Origin: an uncultured Erythrobacter sp.
GTDB lineage: Bacteria > Pseudomonadota > Alphaproteobacteria > Sphingomonadales > Sphingomonadaceae
Direction of reading: 5' to 3'
DNA length: 64,000 bases
NCBI RefSeq assembly: GCF_947499705.1
Contig: NZ_CANMPJ010000002.1
Location: 802,688-866,687, forward strand
Position numbers and translations under genes: made by a program. The notes beneath the pieces were generated by a model. The model was not told the DNA's origin. It made no database searches and saw nothing but the letters and a program-made list of their open reading frames with translations. Positions 35,725 through 44,959 of the stretch are shown here, in pieces; position 1 is the first letter of the stretch; each line of letters opens with the position of its first letter.

Positions 35725-36638
35725 GGATGGCGCAGACATTCGAGGCCGCACGGCCAGCGGCGCAGCATTGCGCCGAGCTGACCATGCGCGGTCCGCGCCC
35801 GGAAGAGCGCGCCGACAATCTTGCGGCCTGGCGGCGCGATATCGGCAAGGCTCTGTCCGAAGGGCTCGGCGCTCTTCTGTCGGGCGGAAAGATCACCGCG
35901 ACACTAGGCGACGCGGAATGGCTAAACGGCCAAGAAGTGTTCGACCGGATCGGCGCGATTGCGGCCAATTGCCTGCTGCGCTGCGGCGAGGACACGTCCA
36001 CAATGCTCCTGTCATTTGACTGCGCGACAGCGATTGCGCTGACCGACAGGTCATTCGGCGGATCCGGCAAAATACCCGACGAGTCACCCGAACAATTGCC
36101 GCGCTCCGCAAGTCTGATGGTTGATCAGCTCGCTGCCACGATTGCAGATGTGATTGCTACAGCCAGCGGCGATCAGTCGAGTGGAAATGGCGAGGTGATC
36201 ATACGCAGCGAAAGCGCGTCTCGGTTGAAACCGTTTGGCTTGGCCACGCCCTGCGCCGCGTTCACAATCGAGTTCGGCGAAGCGGACGGACCCAAGTGGA
36301 AAGCGCTGATCGCCGTCGCGAAGGATATGCTGGATGGACTGCTACCGGGCATGGGGGCAGGCGCACGAAAAGCCCGTTCGTCGGTCGGACCTGCCGATGG
36401 CGGCGCAGCGCCCTTTGCTGCCATTCCCCTTCCGCTCGAAGCCGTGCTGGCCGAATTCGACCTGTCGCTGGGCAAGCTCGAAAAGCTCTCACCCGGCGAC
36501 CGCATTCCGATCGCCGTCCCGCGCGATGTGCCTTTGCGCATCGGCTCGCAGGTGATGGCCCAGGGCAGCGTCGGAACGCTCGAAGATCGCATGGCAATTC
36601 GCCTCACACGCATCAGTCAGGGAGCATCGATCCGATGA
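35721..36638 (+). CDS. fliM: FliM-like flagellar motor switch protein lacking the CheY-binding N-terminus
   Basis: A 305-residue switch protein. The middle domain is seen from about residue 30 (DRSFGGSGKIPDESPEQLPR) and a C-terminal SpoA domain follows (FDLSLGKLEKLSPGDRIPI, ending in MAIRLTRIS). Normal FliM starts with a short EIDALL-type motif that binds phosphorylated CheY. Here the N-terminus is MRMAQTFEAARPAAQHCAEL and no such motif is present, nor in the codons just upstream. The start overlaps the fliL stop and its own stop overlaps fliN, confirming its place in the switch operon. Confidence 0.85.
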   Translation: MRMAQTFEAARPAAQHCAELTMRGPRPEERADNLAAWRRDIGKALSEGLGALLSGGKITATLGDAEWLNGQEVFDRIGAIAANCLLRCGEDTSTMLLSFDCATAIALTDRSFGGSGKIPDESPEQLPRSASLMVDQLAATIADVIATASGDQSSGNGEVIIRSESASRLKPFGLATPCAAFTIEFGEADGPKWKALIAVAKDMLDGLLPGMGAGARKARSSVGPADGGAAPFAAIPLPLEAVLAEFDLSLGKLEKLSPGDRIPIAVPRDVPLRIGSQVMAQGSVGTLEDRMAIRLTRISQGASIR

Positions 36639-36964
36639 CCGCCTTCAACCCCGCGCTCCATCGTTTCGGCGATGTCACCGTGCGTCTTTCGGTCGAACTC
36701 GGCCGTACCGATATGCCTTTGAAAGAGGTGCTCGCACTGGGCGAGGGCAGCGTTGTGCCGCTCAACCGGCTGACCGACGAGCTACTCGACGTGACCGCCA
36801 ATGGCCGCGTGATCGCGCGGGGGGAAGTCGTGGCGGAGGACGGGCGCTTCGCTCTGCGGATCGTGAGCCTTGCGGGCGATGAGGAAGGCGCCGCACCGCC
36901 CGCACCTGCAAGCACCGATACGCCTGCTGTACCGACGCTTGATGAGGCGGATACGGGCGCATGA
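36635..36964 (+). CDS. fliN: Flagellar motor switch protein FliN
   Basis: A 109-residue switch protein consisting of a SpoA domain. The family pattern is clear: VTVRLSVELGRTDMPLKEVL, LGEGSVVPLNRL and NGRVIARGEVV. The last 25 residues are an Ala/Pro-rich tail. The frame is open upstream inside fliM, but the ATG at 36635 overlaps the fliM stop in the operon's usual style. fliO begins at the four-base overlap at its end. Confidence 0.93.
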   Translation: MTAFNPALHRFGDVTVRLSVELGRTDMPLKEVLALGEGSVVPLNRLTDELLDVTANGRVIARGEVVAEDGRFALRIVSLAGDEEGAAPPAPASTDTPAVPTLDEADTGA

Positions 36965-37254
36965 TGGTCGAATATTTCCTCCGGCTGGCGCTGCTGCTGC
37001 CGCTGCTGGGTCTGATGATCTGGGGCAGCCTCAAGCTGACGCGTTACCTGCAGGGCCGGATGGTAGGCGTGCAGGGTAAGGCGCGCTCAGTGCGGCTGAT
37101 CGAGACCACTTTGCTGTCGCCCGGATTGAAGCTGGCCGTGGTGCGGTTTCACGACCGCGAGATCCTGCTCGGTTGTTCGCGCCAAGGTTTGGTGCGTCTC
37201 AGTGAAGCCGATGCGCGCGCCGACGACGGTGTCGCTGCGCCGGAGCAAGACTGA
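36961..37254 (+). CDS. fliO: Flagellar biosynthesis protein FliO
   Basis: A 97-residue protein with one N-terminal membrane helix (residues about 5-27) and a small cytosolic domain (RLIETTLLSPGLKLAVVRF, then ILLGCSRQGLVRL) as in FliO. FliO helps assemble the FliP ring of the export gate. FliP follows with a TGATG overlap. FliO is poorly conserved; position between fliN and fliP makes the call firm. Confidence 0.87.
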   Translation: MMVEYFLRLALLLPLLGLMIWGSLKLTRYLQGRMVGVQGKARSVRLIETTLLSPGLKLAVVRFHDREILLGCSRQGLVRLSEADARADDGVAAPEQD

Positions 37255-38054
37255 TGAACCGCTCTCCAGCGATCATGGGCGTATTGGCGCTTGCTGCGTT
37301 AACCATGTTTGGCCTGCCCGAAGCGGCGCTTGCGGCCCCCGGCGCTGCCCCTGCCGAAGACGTGCCCGGCATCGGCGGAGCGCTCGAACGCGCGCTCGGC
37401 AGTGATGAAGGCGCAGGCGAAGGCACGCCGCTAAGCTTCTCCTTGCAGCTGCTCGTGCTGATGAGCCTGCTCTCCATCCTGCCCGCTCTGGTGCTGATGA
37501 TGACGAGCTTTCTGCGCATCCTTGTGGTGCTGTCGATCCTGCGTCAGGCCATCGGTCTGCAAGGCTCTCCGCCGACTCAGGTGCTGGTCGGGCTGTCGCT
37601 GTTTCTGTCGCTGTTCGTGATGGCGCCGACTCTAACCGACGTGAATGCCGCCGCGATTGAGCCCTATGCCAGCGGCGCGCTGAGCGCCGACGCCGCCATC
37701 GCCAGCGCGGGCGAGGCATTTCACGCTTTCATGCTGCGCCAGACGCGCGAGGCGAACTTGCTGATGTTCGCTGATCTCGCGGGCGTGGGACAGTTCGCCG
37801 ATCCGTCTGACATTCCGTTTTCGATCCTGCTCCCGTCATTTGTGACAAGCGAGTTGGAGACCGCGTTCCAGATCGGCTTCATGCTGTTTCTGCCGTTTCT
37901 GGTCATCGACCTCGTCGTAGCCAGCGTTTTGATGAGCCTCGGCATGATGATGCTGTCCCCGACAATCGTCTCGCTGCCGTTCAAGCTGCTGTTGTTCGTG
38001 CTGGTCGATGGCTGGGCGCTGCTGATGGGCAGTCTCGCAATGAGCTTCGCCTGA
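37254..38054 (+). CDS. fliP: Flagellar export gate protein FliP
   Basis: A 266-residue membrane protein with a cleavable signal peptide (ending near AALAAPG), as known for FliP. The conserved stretches MMTSFLRILVVLSILRQAIG, PPTQVLVGLSLFLSLFVMAP and MLFLPFLVIDLVVASVLMS are present. It forms the core of the export channel with FliQ and FliR, whose genes follow. Confidence 0.97.
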   Translation: MNRSPAIMGVLALAALTMFGLPEAALAAPGAAPAEDVPGIGGALERALGSDEGAGEGTPLSFSLQLLVLMSLLSILPALVLMMTSFLRILVVLSILRQAIGLQGSPPTQVLVGLSLFLSLFVMAPTLTDVNAAAIEPYASGALSADAAIASAGEAFHAFMLRQTREANLLMFADLAGVGQFADPSDIPFSILLPSFVTSELETAFQIGFMLFLPFLVIDLVVASVLMSLGMMMLSPTIVSLPFKLLLFVLVDGWALLMGSLAMSFA

Positions 38055-38067
38055 GGAGGGTCTGACC

Positions 38068-38340
38068 ATGCAGCAAGACGCTCAACTCCTCGCGCTCGCG
38101 GACCAGACCTTGTGGGTTACGGCGCTGATCGCCGGACCAGTGCTGATCGCGGCGCTGTGCGTCGGTCTGATTGTCGGCATCATTCAGGCGGCAACCTCCG
38201 TCAACGAACAGACGCTGACCTTCGTCCCCAAGCTCGGGATTGTGGCGCTGGTATTCGTAATCTTGGGCGGCACCATGATGGCGCTGCTCGGCGATTTCCT
38301 GCGTGAGATTTTCGCGCAGATCTCCGCCGTTGCGATCTAG
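38068..38340 (+). CDS. fliQ: Flagellar export gate protein FliQ
   Basis: A 90-residue protein with two membrane helices (residues about 17-40 and 52-75). The family core GLIVGIIQAATSVNEQTLTF and the FVPKLGIVALVF stretch are conserved. It packs around FliP and FliR in the export channel. GAGGAGG precedes the ATG. Confidence 0.95.
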   Translation: MQQDAQLLALADQTLWVTALIAGPVLIAALCVGLIVGIIQAATSVNEQTLTFVPKLGIVALVFVILGGTMMALLGDFLREIFAQISAVAI

Positions 38341-38360
38341 CGGCTCGATCGTCCGGCGCG

Positions 38361-39158
38361 ATGAACATTCTCGATCCCGGTTTCGGTTCGCTCGATCAGC
38401 AGCTTTGGCATCTGCTGTTCCTGTCGATCCGCGTCGGCGCGGCTTTGCTGGCAGCCCCGGTTATGGGCGGGATGACAGTGCCGTTCCAACTGCGTGCGCT
38501 GCTCGCGCTCGCCTTCGGGGTGTTTATCGCGATCTGGATGCCGCTGTCCGAACCGCCGGAGATGATGAGCTTCGCCGCCATTCTCGCCGTGGTGCAGGAA
38601 GTGGTGATCGGGGTCGCGCTGGGGTTTGTGCTGCAAATTGCCTTTGCGGTCCCATTGATCGCTGCCGAGCAGATCGCGGGCACGATGGGTCTCGCCATCG
38701 CCACTTCGATCGATCCCAACAGCGGTGCGCAATCGGGCGCGCTGGGCACCTATTTCGGGCTGCTACTCACGCTGCTGTTCTTCGCCATTGGCGGGCATTT
38801 GCTGTGGTTCGAATTGCTGATCGAAAGCTACCGGATACTGCCTGCTGGCTCGTTCGCGCTGGGCGGAGCGACGGCGAAGGAAATCGTGCTGTTCATGGGA
38901 TATGGCTTTGCCACCGCCGCTGCGATTGCGCTGCCCGTGGTGGTTGTGCTGCTGCTGGTTCAGACGGTCACGGGCGTGATCTCACGCTCGGCTCCGGCAC
39001 TCAACCTGTTCGCGCTCGGCCTGCCCGCGGGCGTCCTTGCCGGGATCACCGCATTGATCATCGTCATGCCGATTGTGATCGAGCAATTCACCGCCTTGCT
39101 TGAAGCGGCCCTGCTTCAGTCAGCTGAATTGGTCGCACCGGGAGGGTCGGCGGCATGA
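38361..39158 (+). CDS. fliR: Flagellar export gate protein FliR
   Basis: A 265-residue membrane protein with about six hydrophobic segments. The FliR pattern is seen in IRVGAALLAAPVMGGMTVPF, AAEQIAGTMGLAIATSIDPN and the late SAPALNLFALGLPAGVL segment. It completes the FliPQR channel. The stop overlaps flhB by four bases. An alternative frame (38303 onward) is an out-of-frame shadow. Confidence 0.95.
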   Translation: MNILDPGFGSLDQQLWHLLFLSIRVGAALLAAPVMGGMTVPFQLRALLALAFGVFIAIWMPLSEPPEMMSFAAILAVVQEVVIGVALGFVLQIAFAVPLIAAEQIAGTMGLAIATSIDPNSGAQSGALGTYFGLLLTLLFFAIGGHLLWFELLIESYRILPAGSFALGGATAKEIVLFMGYGFATAAAIALPVVVVLLLVQTVTGVISRSAPALNLFALGLPAGVLAGITALIIVMPIVIEQFTALLEAALLQSAELVAPGGSAA

Positions 39159-40291
39159 GCGAAGACACTTCCGGCGAAAAGACTTTTGAACCGACAGAAA
39201 AGAAGAAATCCGATTCCGCTAAGAAAGGCGACGTCCTCCGGTCCAAGGAAGTCGCTACCGCCGCCGCCATCGCCACCGGCGGCTTCGTGCTGCTCAGCGC
39301 CGGGCCATGGTTGTTCGACGGGGTAAAACGCGTGGCGTTCGCCAGCTTGCGATTCGATCACGGAACACTCGAGAATTTCACGCCGGGCGTGCTGTTCGGC
39401 TTTGCCGCCGAGGTGCTGTTGCCGCCGATCTTTGCGATTGGGATCGCGGTGATCATTATCACGTCGGCCACCCAATTGCTGCTGGGCGAAGGGCGCTGGG
39501 TGCCCGAAAACATGGGTTTCAAGGGCAAGCGGATCAACCCGATCTCGGGCCTGAAGCGGATATTCGGCGTCCAGGGCCTGATTGAGCTGGGCAAGAGCGT
39601 CCTGAAACTGATCTTGCTGGGCGGGATCGCGGGATACTGGGCGGCGGCGAACCTGCCTGATCTGCTCGGTCTGGGGCGCGGGTCGCTGCAGGCGCAGCTG
39701 GCCTATGCCTGGAATGCAGTCACCTCGCTGGTCGGGCTGCTCGTGATCGGCCTCCTGATCATCGCGCTGATCGATTACCCGCTGCAACTGTTCCAGCGGA
39801 ACAAGCGGCTGAAGATGAGCCATCAGGAAATGCGCGATGAGAACAAGCAGGCCGAAGGCTCGCCCGAGGTCAAGATGGCGCGGCGTCAGCGGCAGCGCGA
39901 TCTGGCACGCGGCAGCGTCGGCAAGGCGATGAAGGACGCGCAGTTCGTACTGGTCAACCCGATGCATTTTTCGGTCGCGCTCACATACGATCCTGCGCTC
40001 GCACCCGCCCCGGTGGTGCTCGCAAAAGGGCGCGGCGAAACGGCGCTCGCCATGCGCGAACTGGCGAGCGAGGCGGGCCTGCCGGTGCTGCAATATCCGC
40101 AGCTTGCCCGTGCAGTGTACTTCACCACCCGCGCCAATCAGATGGTGCGGGAAGAGCTTTACATCGCGATTGCGGCGCTGGTCGCTTTTGTCCTGTCGCT
40201 AAAGCGCGGCGAGCATCCGCAAATGCCGATTGTCGATGTTCCGACCGAGCTACGGTTCGATGCCGAAGGAAAGCTGGCGAATTCGGCTTAA
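39155..40291 (+). CDS. flhB: Flagellar export switch protein FlhB
   Basis: A 378-residue protein with a hydrophilic start (FEPTEKKKSDSAKKGDVLRS), four membrane helices and a C-terminal cytosolic domain. The autocleavage site is present as NPMHFSVAL (NPTH in most species, so the third residue is Met here). Cleavage there switches export from hook to filament proteins together with FliK. It ends the fliLMNOPQR-flhB block; fliD starts 30 bases later. Confidence 0.96.
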   Translation: MSEDTSGEKTFEPTEKKKSDSAKKGDVLRSKEVATAAAIATGGFVLLSAGPWLFDGVKRVAFASLRFDHGTLENFTPGVLFGFAAEVLLPPIFAIGIAVIIITSATQLLLGEGRWVPENMGFKGKRINPISGLKRIFGVQGLIELGKSVLKLILLGGIAGYWAAANLPDLLGLGRGSLQAQLAYAWNAVTSLVGLLVIGLLIIALIDYPLQLFQRNKRLKMSHQEMRDENKQAEGSPEVKMARRQRQRDLARGSVGKAMKDAQFVLVNPMHFSVALTYDPALAPAPVVLAKGRGETALAMRELASEAGLPVLQYPQLARAVYFTTRANQMVREELYIAIAALVAFVLSLKRGEHPQMPIVDVPTELRFDAEGKLANSA

Positions 40292-40321
40292 GCATCGGCG
40301 CCAACTGCCGTTCTACGAGCC

Positions 40322-41755
40322 ATGGAAAATCCTGGCTCCTCCATTATCCGATCGCTTGGCGCGGGCAGCGGCGTCGACTTTGTCCAGCTGGCGAATGACC
40401 TGTCGGATGCAAGTTTTTCGTTTCAGCGCACCAGTCTTGAGACTCGCAACGAGACGCTCGAAGCGCGCATTTCCGCTGCGTCGTTGCTGCGCTCCACTGT
40501 GACAGACCTCGCCGATGCGCTCGGCGATCGCATCCGCAATGGCGACCTTTCACCGCAAGCGAGCATCGGCAATCCGGCGGTCGCGAGCGTCACCACTCCA
40601 ACTGGCAGCAACCCGAGCGGCAGTTACTCGCTGGAAGTGACGCAGCTTGCGCAGAGCCAAACCTTGGTGATGCCGAGCTATTCGAGCGGTGAAGATCTGG
40701 TCGGCGAAGGCAGTCTGCAAATCCGTTTCGGCACCGTATCGGGCGGCAGCTTCACCGAAGACAGCGCCCAAACCGCGCTCGACATCACTGTCGAAGCGAC
40801 CGACACGCTGGCAACCTTGGCTGCAAAAATATCGAGCGCCAGTGGCGGTTCGCTCGACGCCTATGTCGCTGAAGGAACCGGCGGCGCGCAGCTGGTGATC
40901 AAAGGGCAGGAAGGCGCCGTAAATGGCTTCGTGCTTGAACCGACCAGCAGCGCAGGCTCGCCAAGTGCGACACCGGGCGACCTGAGCTATCTGGCATGGA
41001 GCCCTGCCAGCGATGCCGGCGAGTTGCGCCAGGCTTCGCAGGACGCGCTGTTCTCGCTCGATACGGTGCAGATCGCCAGCGCAAGCAACACGGTAATCGG
41101 CTTGCCCGAAGGCATGACGCTGGAGCTGACCGCGACCAACACCAATTTTCCGACCACGATTTCGTTTTCGAACGATAGCAGCGCGATCACGGGCGTGATG
41201 AACGATTTTGTGGCCGCTTTGAACGACGTTGTGCGCCTTCTCAGTGAGACCGCCGCGGCGCAGGGCGGTACGCTGGGTAACGACCCGGGCGCACGCGAAC
41301 TGAAGCGCGATCTTTCGCAGCTCACCAGCGAAGTGGTGATGCCGAATGCGGCAGAGGGTGAACCGAGCACGCTGGGCGATCTCGGCCTGTCGCTCAACCG
41401 CGATGGCAGCTTCACAATCGACGCAGCGCGGCTCAATGAGACGCTGACGGCAAGCCCGGAAGCGACGGCGGCTATGTTCACCACTGGTGTATTTGGCGTG
41501 TTCGCGACGATGGACGGCTTGGCGCGCGACAATGCGAGCCTGTCCGATCCAGGCTCGCTCGGAGGCTCGATCGAGCGCTATCAGGATCAGGTCGAACGAA
41601 ATGACGAGCGGCTGGAGCGCATCGCCGGGCAACAGGACAATCTGCGCGAACGGCTGACCCGCAACCTGATCCGCGCCGAACAAAGCATCGCGATCTCACA
41701 ATCGACCCTCAGCTTCATCGAACAGCAAGTCGAGCAGTTCAACAACCGAGGATAG
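40322..41755 (+). CDS. fliD: Flagellar filament cap protein FliD
   Basis: A 477-residue filament cap (HAP2). The N-terminal helical part (residues 1-110) contains LGAGSGVDFVQLANDLSDAS, the central part holds the usual beta-rich domains, and the C-terminal coiled coil ends in AISQSTLSFIEQQVEQFNN. FliD caps are typical of gamma-proteobacterial systems and missing in most classical alphaproteobacterial ones. fliS follows at once. Confidence 0.92.
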   Translation: MENPGSSIIRSLGAGSGVDFVQLANDLSDASFSFQRTSLETRNETLEARISAASLLRSTVTDLADALGDRIRNGDLSPQASIGNPAVASVTTPTGSNPSGSYSLEVTQLAQSQTLVMPSYSSGEDLVGEGSLQIRFGTVSGGSFTEDSAQTALDITVEATDTLATLAAKISSASGGSLDAYVAEGTGGAQLVIKGQEGAVNGFVLEPTSSAGSPSATPGDLSYLAWSPASDAGELRQASQDALFSLDTVQIASASNTVIGLPEGMTLELTATNTNFPTTISFSNDSSAITGVMNDFVAALNDVVRLLSETAAAQGGTLGNDPGARELKRDLSQLTSEVVMPNAAEGEPSTLGDLGLSLNRDGSFTIDAARLNETLTASPEATAAMFTTGVFGVFATMDGLARDNASLSDPGSLGGSIERYQDQVERNDERLERIAGQQDNLRERLTRNLIRAEQSIAISQSTLSFIEQQVEQFNNRG

Positions 41756-41767
41756 AGGCGCGTGCAG

Positions 41768-42139
41768 ATGCTCTCCCAAAACCCGGCCAAGGCCTATCGC
41801 CGCGTCGATCTTGATGCGCGGATTGAGGCGTCTGCCAGCGGCGATCTCACGCGGATCTGCCTTGAAGAGGTTGTGTCGGCTCTGGGTCAGGCATTACTCG
41901 CGTTCGAACGCGCCCCTCAGCGTGCGCCGCGTGAACCCTTGGCGCGGGCGCATGGTATTGCCCTTTGGTTGGCGCAGTCGGTCGCTGCCGATAATCCCCT
42001 GCGCGAACAGTTGATCCAGTTCTATGGCGGACTCGCGGCACTGATCCGCCGCAACATGACACAGCCGATTGAAGCCGAGATCAGCCGCGCTCGCGATGAT
42101 TTCGCCGACCTGCTCGAAGCGGCGAAGACAGTCGCCTAA
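41768..42139 (+). CDS. fliS: Flagellin chaperone FliS
   Basis: A 123-residue helical protein starting in the FliS manner (NPAKAYRRVDLDARIEA) with the family end NMTQPIEAEISRARDDFADL. It binds the flagellin C-terminus and keeps it unpolymerised until export. A GTG at 41762 is an alternative start, but the ATG at 41768 lies nine bases after GAGG and is preferred. The stop overlaps the stop of the convergent hydrolase gene by four bases. It is the last flagellar gene in the window. Confidence 0.88.
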   Translation: MLSQNPAKAYRRVDLDARIEASASGDLTRICLEEVVSALGQALLAFERAPQRAPREPLARAHGIALWLAQSVAADNPLREQLIQFYGGLAALIRRNMTQPIEAEISRARDDFADLLEAAKTVA

Positions 42140-43038
42140 CCCGCCATCGCTTCGGAGATGATCCGCGCCGCGTCGGCTGGGTCTTCGAATGGATGGAAGT
42201 GGGTGCGATCCGGACGGTGCATGTCGGTGCCCTGCGGCAGGATCGACGCCAGCTGCGGCCACGTCGGCGAGCTCTTGAAATCCATCAGATCGAGCTGTTT
42301 GGCACGCACCACCAGAACCGGGATATCGACCTGTTTGGCGGTTTCGAGAATGCCCGCATTGCTGCGGCTCGACGCATAGACGCTGCCCTCCACTTCTGGC
42401 GGGCAAGCGAGCTCGAAGCCTTCTCCGTCGGAGCAAGGGAGCAACCCGTAGCGGCAGTAATCCTCGAACACGCGGGCGTTGAACAGGTCGTAGGGATCAC
42501 GGTCCTGGAACCGCTCGATCATCGCCTCGGGCGAAGCAAAGTCGCGCTTGCGGCGGCTGGCGGGATGCGGGTTGCCAGCGGTGAACAGCGGCTCGCTCGG
42601 GGCATAAAACTCAGGCGCGAGGATCACCGGGTCGAACAACACCAATTGGCCGAACGCTCCGGGCCTGTCATGCGCCGCTTGCAGCAAGGTATGCGCGCCC
42701 ATCGAATGCCCAATCCCGACCGCGTTCTCGATGCCCAGCTGCTCGGCGAACCCGCAGATATCGCGCGCCATTTCTCCCCAATGCTCGACCAGGCCTCCGG
42801 TCGACCGGCCATGCCCGCGCATATCAAGCGACAGGATTCGGCGGTGCGGGAAGTGCGCGATGATCGCGTCGAAAACCCGCGCATGGAATCCTGTCGCGTG
42901 GGCGAAGACCAGCGGCGGCTCATCGCCATCCGCCGGCCCGCTCCACTCGAAATAGGATAGCTCAATTCCGTTCGTGCGCAGCGCGCGCGCGGCGGGTTCA
43001 CTCAGCGTAAGCAGGGGCAGCGTCCTTATCCTTGCCAT
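42136..43038 (-). CDS. Alpha/beta-fold hydrolase
   Basis: A 300-residue cytosolic alpha/beta hydrolase. The nucleophile elbow is GHSMGAHT, the oxyanion region is VFAHATGFH, and the probable catalytic histidine is in DRTHFHPFEDP near the C-terminus. The substrate is unknown; esterase, lactonase or C-C hydrolase activity are all possible. Its first 41 bases overlap the end of nhaA in another frame, so the pair is probably co-transcribed. Confidence 0.88.
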   Translation of the reverse strand: MARIRTLPLLTLSEPAARALRTNGIELSYFEWSGPADGDEPPLVFAHATGFHARVFDAIIAHFPHRRILSLDMRGHGRSTGGLVEHWGEMARDICGFAEQLGIENAVGIGHSMGAHTLLQAAHDRPGAFGQLVLFDPVILAPEFYAPSEPLFTAGNPHPASRRKRDFASPEAMIERFQDRDPYDLFNARVFEDYCRYGLLPCSDGEGFELACPPEVEGSVYASSRSNAGILETAKQVDIPVLVVRAKQLDLMDFKSSPTWPQLASILPQGTDMHRPDRTHFHPFEDPADAARIISEAMAG

Positions 43039-44227
43039 TGTTTGCGCCTTGGTCGGCGGGCACGTCAGGCAATGCCGCTTTCAGCATGAAGAAGCCAGCG
43101 AATGCTGCGATCAGCGATCCGGACAGCACTCCCAGCTTCACCGCATCGACCTGCGCCTGATCGGTGAAGGCAAGGTTGCCGATGAACAGGCTCATCGTGA
43201 AGCCAATGGCTGCAAGCAGTGAAAGCGCGTGAATCTTGCGCCAGCCCACGCCATCGGGCAGCTTGGCCACGCCCGCCTTCACCGCGAGGAATGCGAAGCC
43301 AACGATGCCAACCTGCTTGCCGATCAACAGTCCCAGTGCAATGCCAAGCGGCAGCGGTTGCAGCAGATCCGCAGGCGACAGACCGATCAAAGTCACCCCG
43401 GCATTGGCAAAGCCGAAGATCGGAATGATCACGAACGCCACCCATTTGTGCAGCGCATGCTCCATATGCTCGAGCAGGTGCGTCCCGCCTCGTGATACCA
43501 TCGGCACCATCATAGCTGCGGTGACGCCAGCCAGCGTCGCGTGGACACCTGATTTGAGCACGAACACCCACATCACCAGGGTAAGCAGCACATAGGGGAT
43601 GGCCGACCCGATCCGCAGGCGTCCGAGTGCGAACAGCAGGCCCAGCATCACTGCGCCGCCGAGCAGCATGTCGGTCTTGATCTCGCCTGAGTAGAACAGT
43701 GCAATCACGGTAATCGCGCCAATGTCGTCGATCACCGCCACCGCGAGCAGCAGCGCCTTGAGCGCCACTGGAACACGCGGCCCGAGCAGCGACAGGATAC
43801 CCAGTGCAAAGGCAATGTCGGTCGCGGCCGGGATTGCCCAACCGCTAATGGTTTCGGGGGAGTTCCAGTTGAAGGCGACGAAGATGGCGGCAGGGATCGC
43901 CATGCCGCCGATGGCGGCGGCGAGCGGCAGGGAGGCTTTGTCCCAGCTCGATAATTGCCCGTCGATAATCTCGCGCTTCACCTCCAAGCCGATCAGGAAG
44001 AAGAAGATCGCCATCAACCCGTCATTGATCCACAGCAACAGCGCTTTATTGATCTCGAACGCGCCAAAGGAAACGTTGAGCTTGGTGCCCAAAGTCCCGA
44101 AATATGCATCGGCCAGCGGGCTGTTGGCGATGATTAGAGCCAGCAGCGCGGAGGCGATCAGAACGATGCCGCCTGCGCTTTCCTGTTTCAGGAAGTCTTT
44201 CAGAGCTTCGCTAACGCGATCAATCAT
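42998..44227 (-). CDS. nhaA: Na+/H+ antiporter NhaA
   Basis: A 409-residue inner-membrane antiporter with about twelve hydrophobic segments. Recognisable family stretches are EINKALLLWINDGLMAIFFF, EVKREIIDGQLSSW, AIPAATDIAFALGILSLLG and the ion-binding aspartate pair in VIDDIGAI. It expels Na+ in exchange for H+, which suits a marine or brackish organism. A TTG five codons upstream is possible, but the ATG at 44227 has AGGA at the right distance. Confidence 0.96.
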   Translation of the reverse strand: MIDRVSEALKDFLKQESAGGIVLIASALLALIIANSPLADAYFGTLGTKLNVSFGAFEINKALLLWINDGLMAIFFFLIGLEVKREIIDGQLSSWDKASLPLAAAIGGMAIPAAIFVAFNWNSPETISGWAIPAATDIAFALGILSLLGPRVPVALKALLLAVAVIDDIGAITVIALFYSGEIKTDMLLGGAVMLGLLFALGRLRIGSAIPYVLLTLVMWVFVLKSGVHATLAGVTAAMMVPMVSRGGTHLLEHMEHALHKWVAFVIIPIFGFANAGVTLIGLSPADLLQPLPLGIALGLLIGKQVGIVGFAFLAVKAGVAKLPDGVGWRKIHALSLLAAIGFTMSLFIGNLAFTDQAQVDAVKLGVLSGSLIAAFAGFFMLKAALPDVPADQGANNGKDKDAAPAYAE

Positions 44228-44458
44228 TTGTCGGTCCTGCAATTGTTGGCATTCACCAAAGGGTCGCCGCCGAATGGCGGTGGTTGATCATTGAACGTGC
44301 AACGTGCGCAAGAGTGCCCGAAAATCGGACGCATTCGCTCTCATTTCGTGCCAGGCACTGGTGCGACGGGCACCGAACCCTATATCGCTCGTTCGATTGA
44401 CAAGCGGGGCAGGTTGACAGATCGCCCGCATTCCACCCGGTCAACAACGGAGACCCTT

Positions 44459-44959
44459 TTGCGAGACACAGTTGCGCCAGCACCGGTTGATCCAGCTGCG
44501 TTCCGCCGGGTGATGGGACTTTTCTCGACCGGGGTGTGTATCGTTTCGCGTAAGCAGCAGGATGGCTCGCCTAGCGGAATCACGGCCAATTCATTTGTGT
44601 CCGTGTCACTCGATCCAATGCTGGTGTGCTGGAGCATCCAGAACGGTTCGAGCCAGTTCGACGCCTTTGCGAGCGCTCCGGAGTTCGCGATCAGCATCTT
44701 AGCTGCGGATCAGCAGGAACTTGCTCAGCGATACGCGTCGCGCGGGGATACCTTGATGCAGCCAGACGATTTCGCCTGGAGCGATGCGGGTTTACCGATC
44801 ATTGCAGGCGCAATCGGGCATATCGAATGCCGTCACTGGTCGAGCTACCCTGCGGGCGACCATACGATGATCTTCGGCGAGGTCAGCTCGCTTCAATCGC
44901 GCGGTGATATTCGCCCGCTTGGCTTTTACGCCGGGCGTTTCTGCCGAATCGAAGACTAG
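44459..44959 (+). CDS. Flavin reductase family protein
   Basis: A 166-residue FMN-binding split-barrel protein. The family pattern is FRRVMGLFSTGVCIVSRKQQ, GITANSFVSVSLDPMLVCWS and a late H-x-x-x-GEV element (HTMIFGEVSSLQ). Such enzymes supply reduced flavin to monooxygenases or act alone. The open frame reaches back to 44291, but those 56 extra residues are unlike the family; a TTG at 44459 with GGAG upstream gives the normal length. The stop overlaps that of the next, convergent gene. Confidence 0.85.
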   Translation: MRDTVAPAPVDPAAFRRVMGLFSTGVCIVSRKQQDGSPSGITANSFVSVSLDPMLVCWSIQNGSSQFDAFASAPEFAISILAADQQELAQRYASRGDTLMQPDDFAWSDAGLPIIAGAIGHIECRHWSSYPAGDHTMIFGEVSSLQSRGDIRPLGFYAGRFCRIED

